A DNA stretch of 44,104 nucleotides from CAZCFB01 sp964511535 (lineage in GTDB: Bacteria > Myxococcota_A > Polyangia > GCA-2747355 > CAZCFB01), in NCBI GenBank assembly GCA_964511535.1, contig CAZEFW010000069.1:1-44104 (forward strand), written 5' to 3'. The notes under the pieces were generated by a model that worked only from the letters and a program-made list of their open reading frames with translations, was not told the DNA's origin and searched no databases. The translations under genes were made by a program, and so were the position numbers. Shown here in pieces: positions 7,321 to 17,500 of this stretch. Every line of letters starts with the position of its first letter. Position 1 is the stretch's first letter.

Positions 7321-8007
7321 ATGGAGTGGCTGGGGATCATCGGCGGCGTCATCCCGGTCCTGGTGATCGGGTATGTTCTGTGGCGGCTTAAGCGTGCCAG
7401 CGGGGGGCTGGACGCCACCTTGGCCGACGTGGAGCAATCGCTGGCGGACCAGGGATTCGAGATGGTCGAACGCAAGAGCGGCTCGATGATGAGCTCTTCC
7501 CTGCAGATGGTCAGGCTCGGAGATCCCCAGATCGAACTGTTCATCGGGCACACGGCGGTTCACCGGGACCGGCCCGATGAAAAGCTCCTCGGAAGGTCGG
7601 ACAACCGGTTCATCGGCTTGTGGTGGCTTCACGTCACGGCGACCGTCTGGCGGGGCCGCACGTTCCCGACCCTGGCCATGCGGCGGAAGCATGAGACCAC
7701 AAAGATAGCCTGGAACTACATCAAGCCCGGCAAATGGGAAATGGCCCGTCACGTCACTGGAGACCCGATCTTTGACGAGCTGTTCGAGATCCGGGTCGAG
7801 CAGGGGCGCGAGAGCGAGGAACTGCTCGACGCGGACACCCGAGCCACGCTCCTCTCGCTCCGGCAAGATCCGTACTTCGACAACATGCTGCTGTTCGTCT
7901 CTCCGTTTCAGCCCGACTGCCTGATGGTCCTCACCCCCCCCTTGCCGTCCGACACCACCCCCACCATCGATGTCATCGAGGCCCTGGCCAGGGGTCTCTG
8001 TCAGTAG
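7321..8007 (+). CDS. Membrane-anchored protein of unknown function
   Basis: A 228-residue protein with one N-terminal transmembrane helix (IIGGVIPVLVIGYVLW), a basic stop-transfer, and a soluble domain of mixed alpha/beta character containing GLWWLHVTATVWRG. I do not recognise the family. The start is uncertain: ATG 7312 and ATG 7321 are both possible, and 7321 has a weak GGA at the better distance. It diverges from the HEAT lipoprotein gene. Its stop overlaps the convergent methionine-synthase-like gene by seven bases. Confidence 0.7.
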   Translation: MEWLGIIGGVIPVLVIGYVLWRLKRASGGLDATLADVEQSLADQGFEMVERKSGSMMSSSLQMVRLGDPQIELFIGHTAVHRDRPDEKLLGRSDNRFIGLWWLHVTATVWRGRTFPTLAMRRKHETTKIAWNYIKPGKWEMARHVTGDPIFDELFEIRVEQGRESEELLDADTRATLLSLRQDPYFDNMLLFVSPFQPDCLMVLTPPLPSDTTPTIDVIEALARGLCQ

Positions 8008-9152
8008 CGATCGCGCAGGATCCGGGCGGCCTGCGAGATGCTCTTGAGCTTGGCCGCGGCGGTGCTGGCGTCGTTGACGCATCGGTTGGCGAAGCAGCCG
8101 AAGCCGCAATCCGGGTTGAGATAGAGCGCGTCCGGGGGCATGTACCGTAGCGCAGTCTCTACCTGGGCCACGATATCTTGAGGCGTCTCCACCGCCGCGG
8201 TGCGGGGGTTGACCACGCCGAGCCCCAGCTCCTTGCCGTCGAGGGCTCGCGCCACCACGGCGATGTCCCCGGCGCGGGGGGTGGCGTACTCCAGCACGAG
8301 CTGCTGCACCTGCATGCGGGAAAAGGCGGGCAGCAGCCCGGTGTAGTCGCCGGTGAGCAGCACCTCTTCCTTGCGGCTCCAGTTGCCGCGGCACACATGC
8401 ACCCCGGTGCGGATCCCGTCCACACCCTGGACGATGGCGTTGATCAGGTCGGCGGCGTAGGCGATCTCTTCACCCGCGTCACGGCGGGTGGCCAGGGTGG
8501 CTCACATGAAGGTGCGTCGGTCGCACTCCTCCGACATCACCACCTCGGTGAGCACCGGCTCGTCGAACTGGACGAAGGCCACGCCCTCGTCGCGCAGCTC
8601 TTGCAGCTCGTCGCGCAGGATGGACACCACCTGCTCGCCCATGGCGATCTTGTCCGCGTACCCCGCACGGGAGAGCGAGCCGATCCACATGGATCGCGTG
8701 AGCAGGTAAGGCCCGGGCAGGGTCACCTTGATGGGCCGGTCGGTGAGCTGCCGCAACGCCTTCGCCTCGTTGACTGCCAGGGGCTCACGGCGGGAAAGCT
8801 CCCCCACGCAGGTGGGGTTGCGCACAGCCGAGGCCGGCATGTCCATGGTGTGCAGCATCTCCTCGAAGCCGGCCTTGTCCTCCACGGTGTCCAGCAGGTC
8901 GGCCAGGGTGAGCAGGCGCGTCCCGTCGAGCTTCTCGGTGACGAAGGAGTAGAAGTTGTCCCGGCGCAGCTCTCCGTCGGTGACCAGCTCCACGCCCGCG
9001 TCATGTTGCGCCTCCACGCAGGCCCGGATCTCCTGATCTGCCACGGCCGTGAACTCGGCCTCGGTTACGCGCCCACGCTGCTTTCCGCGCAGGGCGCGCA
9101 GCAGCTCACGGGAGCGGGGCCAGCTCCCCACATGAGTCACGGTGAACATCAT
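8001..9152 (-). CDS. MetE-like methyltransferase with in-frame UGA, candidate selenoprotein
   Basis: One 383-residue frame interrupted only by UGA at codon 217 (8504-8502). It resembles the C-terminal half of cobalamin-independent methionine synthase and short archaeal-type homologues, which transfer a methyl group to a zinc-bound thiol. The zinc ligands all follow the UGA: H252-x-C254, E288 and C349; the E-to-C spacing of 61 equals that of E. coli MetE (E665, C726). The substrate-side motif VQFDEPVL precedes the UGA. The 3' half has no ribosome binding site of its own, so readthrough is needed for an active enzyme. A SECIS-like hairpin follows the UGA. The start at 9152 has GAGGAGGAG upstream and lies 12 bases after the OsmC fusion gene. 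The alternative is a nonsense mutation. Confidence 0.8.
8471..8504 (-). promoter_or_regulatory. Candidate bacterial SECIS element with its UGA codon
   Basis: Reading the minus strand, UGA (8504-8502) is followed by 11 nt and then CACCCGC (8490-8484), the loop CGTGAC (8483-8478) and GCGGGTG (8477-8471). The stem is 7 bp and perfect. Eighteen nucleotides separate the UGA from the loop, inside the 16-37 nt window used for bacterial SECIS searches, and G is the second loop base, as required. GC-rich DNA forms such hairpins by chance, so this supports but does not prove selenocysteine insertion. Confidence 0.6.
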
Positions 9153-9164
9153 CTCCTCCTCGAA

Positions 9165-9917
9165 TCAGACAATGGCCAGCTTCAGCTCCAGGTCCACGGC
9201 CTTGGCCAGGGTCGCGGCCAGCGGCGAGCGCTGCACGGCCTCCTGCCAGGCGGCCGAGACGGCGGCCTCGTCATCGAAGGTCGACGCGAAGCACTTGACC
9301 TGGATCTCCTTGAACGACGGATCCCCCTGCTCCAGACCCAGGTGGGCCAGCACGTCGTGCAGCCGCCCCCGGGCGGTGAGCTCGATGTCGTCCACCTCCA
9401 GGCCGGCCCGGGCGCAGGCGGTGGCGAAGGCAACCACCAGGGAGCCGCCCAGCGCCCCGAGCAGGTACTCCACCGCCGAGGGGTTCTCGTCCGCCTCCTC
9501 GAAGCTGGCCGGCTGCCCCACGTCGAAGGAGAAGTTGCGGCAGTAGACGCGCCCCCGCAGGTGCCCGGCGTGGCGCACCCTGGCCCGCCACTGGTATTCC
9601 CTGGCCCTGGCTTGATCCTTTGCCAGCTCCTCCTGCTCGGCCGCGGCCTGGGCCCCTTCCCCCCTGCGCACGAAGTATCGCGCGCCGTCCCCTGCCCCGG
9701 CCAGCTCACCGAGCAGCTCGTGGCCCACCATGCGACACCAGGGCGGCAGATCGTCCCGCACCGTGGGCTCGCGGCTGCGCAGCTCGAGCACGCCCCCCGC
9801 TGGCACCCGGGACATGGCATCCCGGATCATCAACACCAGGCCGGAGCCGCAGTCCAGATCGCCGCCCTCGAGCACATGATCCGGCGTGAGGGCTTCCAAC
9901 CCCTTGTCGTCGGGCAT
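9165..9917 (-). CDS. TusA-like/OsmC-like fusion protein
   Basis: A 250-residue protein of two domains. Residues about 8-80 resemble TusA sulfur-carrier proteins: LDCGSGLVLMIRDAM followed by the family signature RDDLPPWCRMVGHELL, shared with the separate TusA gene of this cluster. Residues about 110-250 match OsmC-type proteins (NPSAVEYLLGALGGSLVVAF, then a helix with a conserved Cys, ATACARAGLEV), which reduce peroxides or handle thiols. The proposed role is moving a persulfide or perselenide sulfur/selenium atom and reducing it in the cytoplasm. The start at 9917 lies 5 bases after the DsrE gene; the longer frame to 10046 overlaps DsrE and is rejected. Confidence 0.8.
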   Translation of the reverse strand: MPDDKGLEALTPDHVLEGGDLDCGSGLVLMIRDAMSRVPAGGVLELRSREPTVRDDLPPWCRMVGHELLGELAGAGDGARYFVRRGEGAQAAAEQEELAKDQARAREYQWRARVRHAGHLRGRVYCRNFSFDVGQPASFEEADENPSAVEYLLGALGGSLVVAFATACARAGLEVDDIELTARGRLHDVLAHLGLEQGDPSFKEIQVKCFASTFDDEAAVSAAWQEAVQRSPLAATLAKAVDLELKLAIV

Positions 9918-9922
9918 GCCGC

Positions 9923-10288
9923 TCAGTAGGCCACGCAGGCCGGGCTCTCGCTGAGCCACTCCACCAGCAGGGCGCCGCCGCCGGGCCGGGCGCCCGGGAT
10001 GAGGTCCTCCTCGGTGATGCCGCGCTTCTTGATGCACGGCGCGCACACCACGATCTGACCGCCGCCGGCGACGAACTTGTCCATCAGCTCCTTGAGCGGG
10101 GCGAAGGGCGCGCCCTCGTTGATCTTCTCGGCCTCGCCCTTCACCGCGGCCCAGACCCCGTCGGTGCTCAAAAAGACGAGCGTCTCCTTCTCGCTGCCCA
10201 GGGCCGCGTTGGCCACCACAAACGCCACGGTCGCCTTGTCACCGTCAGCGCGGCAATGGGTCAGGGTCACACAGAACTTACCAGCCAT
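9923..10288 (-). CDS. DsrE family protein
   Basis: A 121-residue alpha/beta protein of the DsrE/DsrF-like group: FCVTLTHCRADGDKATVAF, then a strand LVFLSTDGVWAAVKG, and the cysteine-bearing loop VVCAPCIKKRGI. Relatives shuttle sulfur on a conserved cysteine, as in the TusBCD relay and in the DsrE-like half of YedF. The start at 10288 is fixed by GGAGAGGAAG directly upstream. It lies 16 bases after the TusA-like gene and 5 bases before the TusA-OsmC gene, so the three are almost certainly one transcript. Sulfur versus selenium as cargo cannot be told from sequence. Confidence 0.88.
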   Translation of the reverse strand: MAGKFCVTLTHCRADGDKATVAFVVANAALGSEKETLVFLSTDGVWAAVKGEAEKINEGAPFAPLKELMDKFVAGGGQIVVCAPCIKKRGITEEDLIPGARPGGGALLVEWLSESPACVAY

Positions 10289-10304
10289 CTTCCTCTCCTC
10301 TATC

Positions 10305-10610
10305 TCAGGTTTGGCCCCTATCGAGCGGGCGCACATGGAGGATGAAGTAAGGCGGATCGGCCGCCTCCAGCGTATGTCCGGTCATGCGGCACCAGGCCGG
10401 GATATCGTCCCTGGCGCCCGGATCGTCGGTCACCACCCGCACCCTCTGTCCCGGCGCCGCGCGATCAAGCTGCGCTTTGAGCTCGAAGATCAATTCCCCG
10501 CAGCCGAGCGAGCCCATCATGATCTCCAGCTCCACGGGCCTGTCCCGTGTGGAGTCCGGACCTCGCTCACCGCTGGACGCCGCAGGACGCCTGTCCTCCA
10601 GATACTTCAT
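10305..10610 (-). CDS. TusA family sulfur-carrier-like protein
   Basis: A 101-residue protein. The core GSLGCGELIFELKAQL carries the active-site-position Cys, and PGQRVRVVTDDPGARDDIPAWCRMTGH is the typical TusA-family second half. In TusA the first cysteine carries a persulfide. Here the following residues are Gly-Glu rather than the usual Pro-x-Pro, as in related subfamilies. Together with the downstream DsrE gene it supplies, as separate proteins, the two domains joined in the selenium-metabolism protein YedF. No strong ribosome binding site precedes the ATG at 10610, so the start is moderately uncertain. Confidence 0.83.
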   Translation of the reverse strand: MKYLEDRRPAASSGERGPDSTRDRPVELEIMMGSLGCGELIFELKAQLDRAAPGQRVRVVTDDPGARDDIPAWCRMTGHTLEAADPPYFILHVRPLDRGQT

Positions 10611-10647
10611 CAGTGGCAAGGAGCTTATATCGGCGAACCCGATTGTA

Positions 10648-11586
10648 CTAATCGGAAGATTTGATAGAAGGGCGCCCGCCATTCGGTTCTGCCGATATCC
10701 CGTCCAGCGCCTGGATGAAGCGCTCGCACAGGGGAGACCGGGCACGCCGGGGGTCCCAGAGCAGGTGGAAATGACGCAGCACGGGCCCGGGCTTGAGCGC
10801 CAGGCCGTGACAGAGGCCCGCCCCCAGCTCGGTCTGCAATGCTACCCAGGAGAGCACAGAGATCCCGAGGCCGCTCAGCACCCCCTCCTTGACCGCGCCG
10901 GTGCTGCCAAGCTCGGCGGCCACCTTCAACCTGGCAGGATCAAAACCATGGTCTCGCAGGTAGTCCTCCACCACGGCGCGGGTGCCCGAATCCTCTGCCC
11001 GCGTGATGAACGGCTCCTGGCACATCTCCTCCAGGGAGATCCTCTTGCGGCGGCCCCAGCGGTGACCGGCCGGGATCGCCAGCACCAGCTCGTCCTTCCA
11101 CAGTGGCGACGAGCGCAGGGCTGACCGCCTGGCGGGGGTGCCGATGATGCCCGCCTCTGCCTTGCCTTCGAACACCAGCCGCTCCACCCGGGCGCTGCCC
11201 CCGCTGATGAGCCGCACCAACACCTCCGGGGACTCCTCCCGGAACGAGGCCAGCACCCCGGGCAAGATGTAGTCCGCGGGCACGGTGCTTGCCGCCAGGG
11301 TCAGGGTGCCGCGACGGGCCCCGAGCAGCTCGGACAGCTCGAACCTCAGCCCCTCCCGGGCGTCCAGCAGCTCCATGGCGCGCCGCTGGAGGAGTCGCCC
11401 CACGGTGGTGGGGGTCACCCGACGTCCCAGTCGATCCAGCAGCCGCGCCCCCACCGCCTTCTCCAAACCGGCGATGCGCTCGGACACCGCCGCCTGAGAC
11501 AGGTGCACCACGCCCGCCGCGCGGGTGAAGCTGCCCTGCTCAATCACCGCACAGAAGATCTCGAGCTGCCGCAGGTCCAGGTCCAT
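10648..11586 (-). CDS. LysR-type regulator resembling selenium-metabolism-associated LysR proteins
   Basis: A 312-residue LysR regulator: winged helix-turn-helix at residues 1-65 (QLEIFCAVIEQGSFTRAA, LSQAAVSERIAGLE) and a substrate-binding-type effector domain with GTLTLAASTVPADYILPG, PFITRAEDSGTR and ELGSTGAVKEGVLSGLGISVLS. As far as I recall these lines match the LysR group linked to selenium metabolism and CysB/CysL-like sulfur regulators. It heads the TusA-DsrE-OsmC-MetE-like cluster, 37 bases before the TusA gene. Its ribosome binding site (AGGAGAG) overlaps the stop of the preceding macroglobulin gene. Its effector is unknown. Confidence 0.88.
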   Translation of the reverse strand: MDLDLRQLEIFCAVIEQGSFTRAAGVVHLSQAAVSERIAGLEKAVGARLLDRLGRRVTPTTVGRLLQRRAMELLDAREGLRFELSELLGARRGTLTLAASTVPADYILPGVLASFREESPEVLVRLISGGSARVERLVFEGKAEAGIIGTPARRSALRSSPLWKDELVLAIPAGHRWGRRKRISLEEMCQEPFITRAEDSGTRAVVEDYLRDHGFDPARLKVAAELGSTGAVKEGVLSGLGISVLSWVALQTELGAGLCHGLALKPGPVLRHFHLLWDPRRARSPLCERFIQALDGISAEPNGGRPSIKSSD

Positions 11587-11598
11587 GGAGCCGCTCTC

Positions 11599-14500
11599 CT
11601 ACTTGCCCGGCGCCACTGTCACGAGGTGACCGGCGGAGTAGGCCACGAACTCCGGGGCGTAGAGGCACTGCAGGGTGGCCGGGCCGACCTTGAACTTTCC
11701 GGCCATGTTGGCGCGCAGGCGGTACTTGAAGCTGTACTCGCCCACCGGCAGCTTCTCGAAGAAGAAGTTGGCGCCGCTGTCCCGGGTCTCCTCGTACCAG
11801 GAGATTCCGAGGTCCCACTTGTGACGGGAGACGGCGTTTTCAGGCTCCAGCCCGGCGGCCCGCGGATCGCGCAGGTGCACGTACTCCACCGCGTGCTTGC
11901 TGCGCAGGGAGAGCTGCACCTCCAGCTGATCCCCCGGCTTCAGCGAGGCCCCCTGGTCGAGCGGCTTGAGCACGTACTTGTCGCCGGACAGCTCCCGCTT
12001 GTAGTACTTGCGGGTCACGCTGAGAAAATCGCCCCGGGCCTCCCTGGGCAGCCGCTCGGTGGAGAAGTGCCAGGTGGCCGACGCGAACATGAAGCCCTTG
12101 GTCTCCTTCTCCACGGTGATGGTGGAGCTCTGCTTCGGCTTGATCTGGCTGCCCGGGATCACGAGCTGGGACTTGCCCACGTACTTGTCGGGCTCGAAGA
12201 CGAACTCCTGCTTCACCGGGCCGGCCTTGACCGTGGCCACCTCGCGCACGCCCAGGGCGCCCACGTCCTTGAGGTAGTGCACCAGGGAGTAGACCACCTC
12301 GGCGGTGGCGCGGGTGGACTTCCAGTGGCTGAGCTTCTTGTTGATCAGCAGCCACAACACCAGGCCGTGCTTCTTGGCGTTCTTCGGGTCCAGCTCGATG
12401 AGGGTGCGCAGGGCGAAGGCGTGGGTCTCGATGGTGTCGTTGTACCAGAGCCAGGAGCGGTCCTCGGCGGCCCAGAAGGTGCCCTGGTCCTGCTTGGTCT
12501 TGGCCGAGTCCATGACGCTGGCGAAGACCAGCTTGCCGTCGTCCAGCCGCCCCATGCGCTTGAGGGTCAGCGCCAGGTAGCCCTTGAGGTAGGGCGAGTG
12601 CTGCTTCCAGTGCTTGAAGGTGAAGTCCAGGATCTTGGAGCGCTCCTTCTTGGTCAGCGCGCCGGCAGTCCAGGAGGGGTCGGGGTAGGACGAGGCCACA
12701 TAGTTGAGGAACGTCAGAAACTCCCAGCAGCAATCCCTGGTGATCATCCAGTCCACCATGTTCTGGCGGAAGTGGCGCGCCAGGTAGGCCCAGCCGCGCC
12801 GCACCATGGTCTTGGGCACGTCCACGCCGAACTCCAGCGCCTTGGCGAAGCCGTGCATCAGGTAGAGCGTGATGTACGGCGAGGGAGGACCGCCGGGGAA
12901 CCAGGGGAAGCCGCCGCTGCCGGTCTGGGCCTTGGCCAGCTTGGCCAGCGCCGCGTCGCGCACGGCCTTGGCGATGCGCGGGTCCAGCACCCTGGCCAGC
13001 TCGCGGCCTCCGGCGTCGCCGCCCTTTGCCTGCTGCAGCCAGGGCGACTCCTCCAGGGTCATCTTGCGGTTCGGGTCGGCCATGTCCCAGGTCTCCAGCC
13101 GGGTCTTTCGCGCCGACAGCTTCTTGGCCATGGCGGCCACCGCCGGGTAGTCCTTGTACATGGAGGTCAGGATGCCCGTGGAGACGAAGCGGTTCATGGT
13201 CTGCTCGGTGCACTGGTACGGGTAGTTGACCAGGTACGGCAGGGCCTTGAGCACGGTGTAGAACAGCTGCCCGTCGATGGTCACCACCAGCGAGTCGTGC
13301 ACCCGGCTCGGGTCGTCGTCCTTGCGCATGTCGGCGAAGGTCATGGTGCGGCGGTCCTTGTCGCGCAGGGAGACGAAGCGCGACTGGGCCAGGTGCATGC
13401 GCCCCGGCAGCACCGGCACCGGCCGCAGCTCACCGTCGCTCAGGCTGTCGGCCCGGGCGATGACGCGGAAGGCGACGGTGCCCACCTTCTTCGGCGCGGA
13501 GAGCTTGTAGGTCAGGTTGGCGCCGCCGCCGGCGGGGACCGTGAAGGGCCGGTCGGTGGCCTTGAGGCCGAAGGTCCCGGCCACGCTCTTCTTGCTCTCC
13601 GGGTCCAGGACCTCCAGGGAGAGCGTGCCCTTCATCTCCTTGTTGGAGGCGTTGTTGACCACCACCTTCAGCTCCGCCTGGTCACCCTCGCGGAAGAAGC
13701 GCGGCAGGTAGGGCCGCACCATCAGGTCCTTGACCGTGCGGGCCTCCTTCTTGATCTGGCCCGAGCTGAGGTCGCGGGTGATGGCGTGGACCCAGACGTT
13801 CCAGCTGGTGACCGAGTCTGGCACCTTGAACTCGATGCTGGTGGAGCCGTCCTGGCCCACGATGAGGTGGGGCTGGAAGAAGGCGGTCTCGGAGAAGTTG
13901 CTGCGCACCTGGGTCGCCGCTGGTTTTTGGCTTTTTGCCGTGGTGGTGGCGCTGACCACCGGCGAGGGCTCGGGCCTGGCGGCGACGCTCTGCTCTGCCA
14001 CGGCCTCCTTCTTCATCTTGCGGGGCGCTGCCTTGGGCGGCGAAGGCGGCGGCATGCCACCCTCGTCTCCGGCCGCACGCGACCTGCTGGACCTGAGGAG
14101 ACCGACCCCCCGGCCGTACCCGTACCCCCCACCTCGCCGGCCAGGGCCGCCGATGCCGTAGCCGCTGGGGAATTTGAGCCGCGCCGGATAGGGCGAGCTG
14201 TAGCCTGGCAGGCTGACCAGGTTGTTCCTCAGGTAGCGCGTGCTGGCCACGCGCAGGTTGCTGCGCGCCCAGGCGCTGCCCGTACGGCCCGGGTAAGCGC
14301 TCGACGGGTATGGCGGGCTGTGGGGCGCGAACAGGTCGAGGCTGCGGTCGTACATGTAGGCCAGCACCTCGGCCGCGCCGGAGGTGAGCAGCTTGCCCTT
14401 CTTCTTGCCGCCCGCGTGCTTGACGGTGACGCGCCAGGTCTCCTGCTGGCCAGGGCGCAGCTTGTCGCGGAAGGTGGCGAACTCGAGCTTGAGCTGCTTC

Positions 14501-17500
14501 TGGTCGTACGGCACGTAGATGGAGCGGGTGAGGTTCATGAACTGGTGATCTCGCACCACCGACAGGGAGAGGCCGAAGCCGCCGCGATCCTTCTCGGCGA
14601 TGGGGAGCTCCAGCACCGCGCTGCCGGTGAGCCGGCGCCGCTTGACCAGCTCACCCGAGCGGTAGATATCCAGGAACATCTCCTGGCGGCGAAGCCCCGA
14701 GTGCACCAGGACCCGCGCCTTGCCGCCCACCTTCACCGAGCTGCGCTCCACCAGCAGCTGGGCCGGCAGGGCCAGGGGGGTGGCCTTGCCCGCGACCACG
14801 AAATCTTTCCAGGTCTTTGATGTGGCGCCGAAGGAGTCCGTGGTCTCGTAGCGCATGCGGTAGGCGCCGGGGGAGAGCCGGGGCAGGGTGACCGTGGCGC
14901 CGCCGTTCTTGTCGTGGGTCACCGCGCCCGAGGCCTGCTGCGGACCGTCCTTCCAGGCCGCCATCACCGCCGAGGGGGAGTAGCCCGGGCTCCAGCGGGG
15001 CCGCAGCTTGTCGCCGGGCGTCTGAAAGCTGGCGCCGCGCACCGGCGGCCGGGGCAGGTCAGCCGGGGGCACGGTCCGGCCGGGCTGCGCGAGGGCCACC
15101 AGCTGCCAGGAGCCCTTGCCCGGGCGCGCGACCCCGTCGAGGTTGGTGCGGCGGATGGTGAGCTTGACGGCCTGGCCTTCACGGAAGAACCCGGTGCCCT
15201 GTGAGATATGCCCTTCCACGGCGAAGAGGCCGAGGCGGAAGCCACGGGAGGCAGAGCGCGTCTCGCCGCCCTCGTCGGTGAAGTCCGCGTTGACCATGTA
15301 TCGATAGGTCAGGTCCCGGGAGGCCTTGTCGTCCTGCTTCTCGTCAGCCCTGGGGGTGAAGCTGAAGTTGAAGCTGCCGTCCGCCTCGAGCCTGGCCTCG
15401 CCCTGCGCCACGAGCTGGGCCCGGGAGCTGCGGCGTGAAGACCAGTAGTAGCCCCACCACCAGGGGTAGACCGCCTGGCGGGTCACCCGCCACTTGACCT
15501 GCCCCTCGGTGACGGGCAGGCCGAAGTAGTAGCGCGCCTCGCCGCTGAGGGTGGCCTTGCGGTTCAGGCGCAGGGCGCCCTTGGGGTCCTTCAGCTTGAC
15601 CTCGAAGGTGGGCCGCTTGTACTCCTCCACCCGGACATACGCCTGGCCCGAGATGGAGCTCTGGACCCGCCACCTGCCCAGCACCCTGCCCGCCGGGATT
15701 TCGAACACGCCCGAGGCCGAGCCGAAGCTGTTGGTGGTCAACTTCAGCGTCTTGACCTTCTGGTAGTTGGGATCCATCAGCGAAATGGTCAGCTTCGTCC
15801 CGGGCGAGGTCTGGAAGCGGCCGCTGTCCAGCTTGCCCTTGTAGGCGATGGCCTTGAAGTGCAGCTTCTGCAGCGGTCGGTAGATGCTGCGGTCGGTGTA
15901 GATCAGGGTGCGCTGGACATGGTTGGCCCGGCGGCTGGCGTACATGCGCAGGCTGTTGGTGTCGAGGTTGATGTCCGAGCCCTTCTCGACCACCAGGAAG
16001 TGTGAACGGTGACGTCGCTCGCTGTTGCTCCTGAACCGCACCGTCCCGTCGCGGGAGCTGCGCCGGGTGACCACCTTGTGGTGCTTGTTCCCCCGGCTGT
16101 AGTCGTAGCGGTAGAGGTGAACCCGGGCTCCGGAGACTGCGCGGCCAGTGGCGCCCGAGCGCACCGAAACGTCCAGGCCACCGTCGGGCAGGCGGCGAGT
16201 CACGAGCACGAGGTCCGAGGCGATGAAGTCCACCCCGAGGATGCGGTTGCTGCTCTCCTTGAAGTCTTTGCGGACCGAGCCGACGATGAGGTAGTAGCCC
16301 TTCTTCTTGATGGGCGGGGTGACGTAGGTGACGTGGTTCTTGTAGTCCGGCGTGGCCGGCAGGCTGGTGGTCCATGTCAGCTCCGGACGGGAGCTGGCCA
16401 TGATGGCGCGCATCTCGCGCTGGTTGGGAAACAGGTTGTAGTCCCGGGCGGTGCCGATGCGGTCAAGCAAGGAGCGCCGGTAGGCGCGGAAGTGGATGGC
16501 AGGCAGCTGCTTGTGGGTGACCTGGATCGACCGCTTGCCCAGGCCGTCGGTGAGCATCGAGCGCAGCTGGAACTCCGGCGCCTCGATGGCCATCGCGAGG
16601 TGCCGGCATTTTCGGCCGCCCATGGCGTTGGGGAACGCCTTGTAGCACCCGAGGGCGAGGGTTCGGGCGCGCACCTGGTCCCCCTCACCGCGCACCATCT
16701 CCACCAGCCGGGCCATGCCCATGGCCCACCAGGGGTGCTTCTTCAGGTCAGACAGGTGCGCCTCCAGGTGCTCGCGCATGGTCCGCTTCTGGTCCTGCTC
16801 CGAGAAGGAGCCGGCCAGCCTGCGCAGCCGCTCCAGCCGGGCCTCCAGCGCCGCCCCGGGGCGCGCCTTGCGCAGGTGCCAGGCCTCCAGGTCGTCCAGC
16901 AGCCCGCACACCTTGAGCAGCGGGTGGAGCCTCGAGTCCTGCAGCTTCCCGGGCGCGGCGTCGGCGCCATCGCCTCCCTTGAGCAGCGCCTTGAAGGGCA
17001 GCGTGTAGCTGTTGTTCTGGTGTTTCGCCGACCAGAACCGCGTATTGGACAGCAGCTGGACGTACAGGTAGGTGACCGCGTCGCGCAGGGTGCCCCGCAC
17101 CTCCTTGGGGTAGGTGCCCGGGTTGATGTACTCACCCAGCAGCCCCACGGGGTGGTCGCCCAGCCTGGCGCGCCCTGCCCACACGTCGGCGTAGACCCGC
17201 TGCGCCTCGCCGAAGATCTGCTCCTGGGTCCACTTCTTCAGATCCACCTTCCCCTTCTGGACCACCTGCTCGCGCTGGCGGATCTCCCACGAGTAGCTCC
17301 CCAGGTAGCGCATGAGCGTCTGGCCGTAATACAGCCGCAGGGTCATCTCGGCCACCGGCTCCTTGGGCCATGGCTGGTCCATGAGGTAGCGCACCGAGGT
17401 CTCGTACCCGTGCAGGGCCATGCGCAGCTGGACCATGGTGATCAGCGCCCTGGCCCACTCCTGATCGTTGCCGGCCTTCTCGGCCGCGGCGCGGATCTTC

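Noticed and set aside
8001..8423. Reading the 3' half of the MetE-like gene as a separate gene
   Set aside because: The apparent start lies inside a conserved line of the protein, with no ribosome binding site, and the frame is continuous with the 5' half except for the single UGA.
8178..9929. A 583-codon plus-strand frame across the UGA gene
   Set aside because: Low-complexity antisense translation; the minus strand has recognisable MetE-like, OsmC and TusA sequence.
11503..14820. An 1105-codon open frame on the plus strand
   Set aside because: It is the antisense shadow of the macroglobulin gene in GC-rich DNA. Its translation is rich in His, Gly and Leu with no domain, while the minus strand shows a full lipoprotein with thioester.
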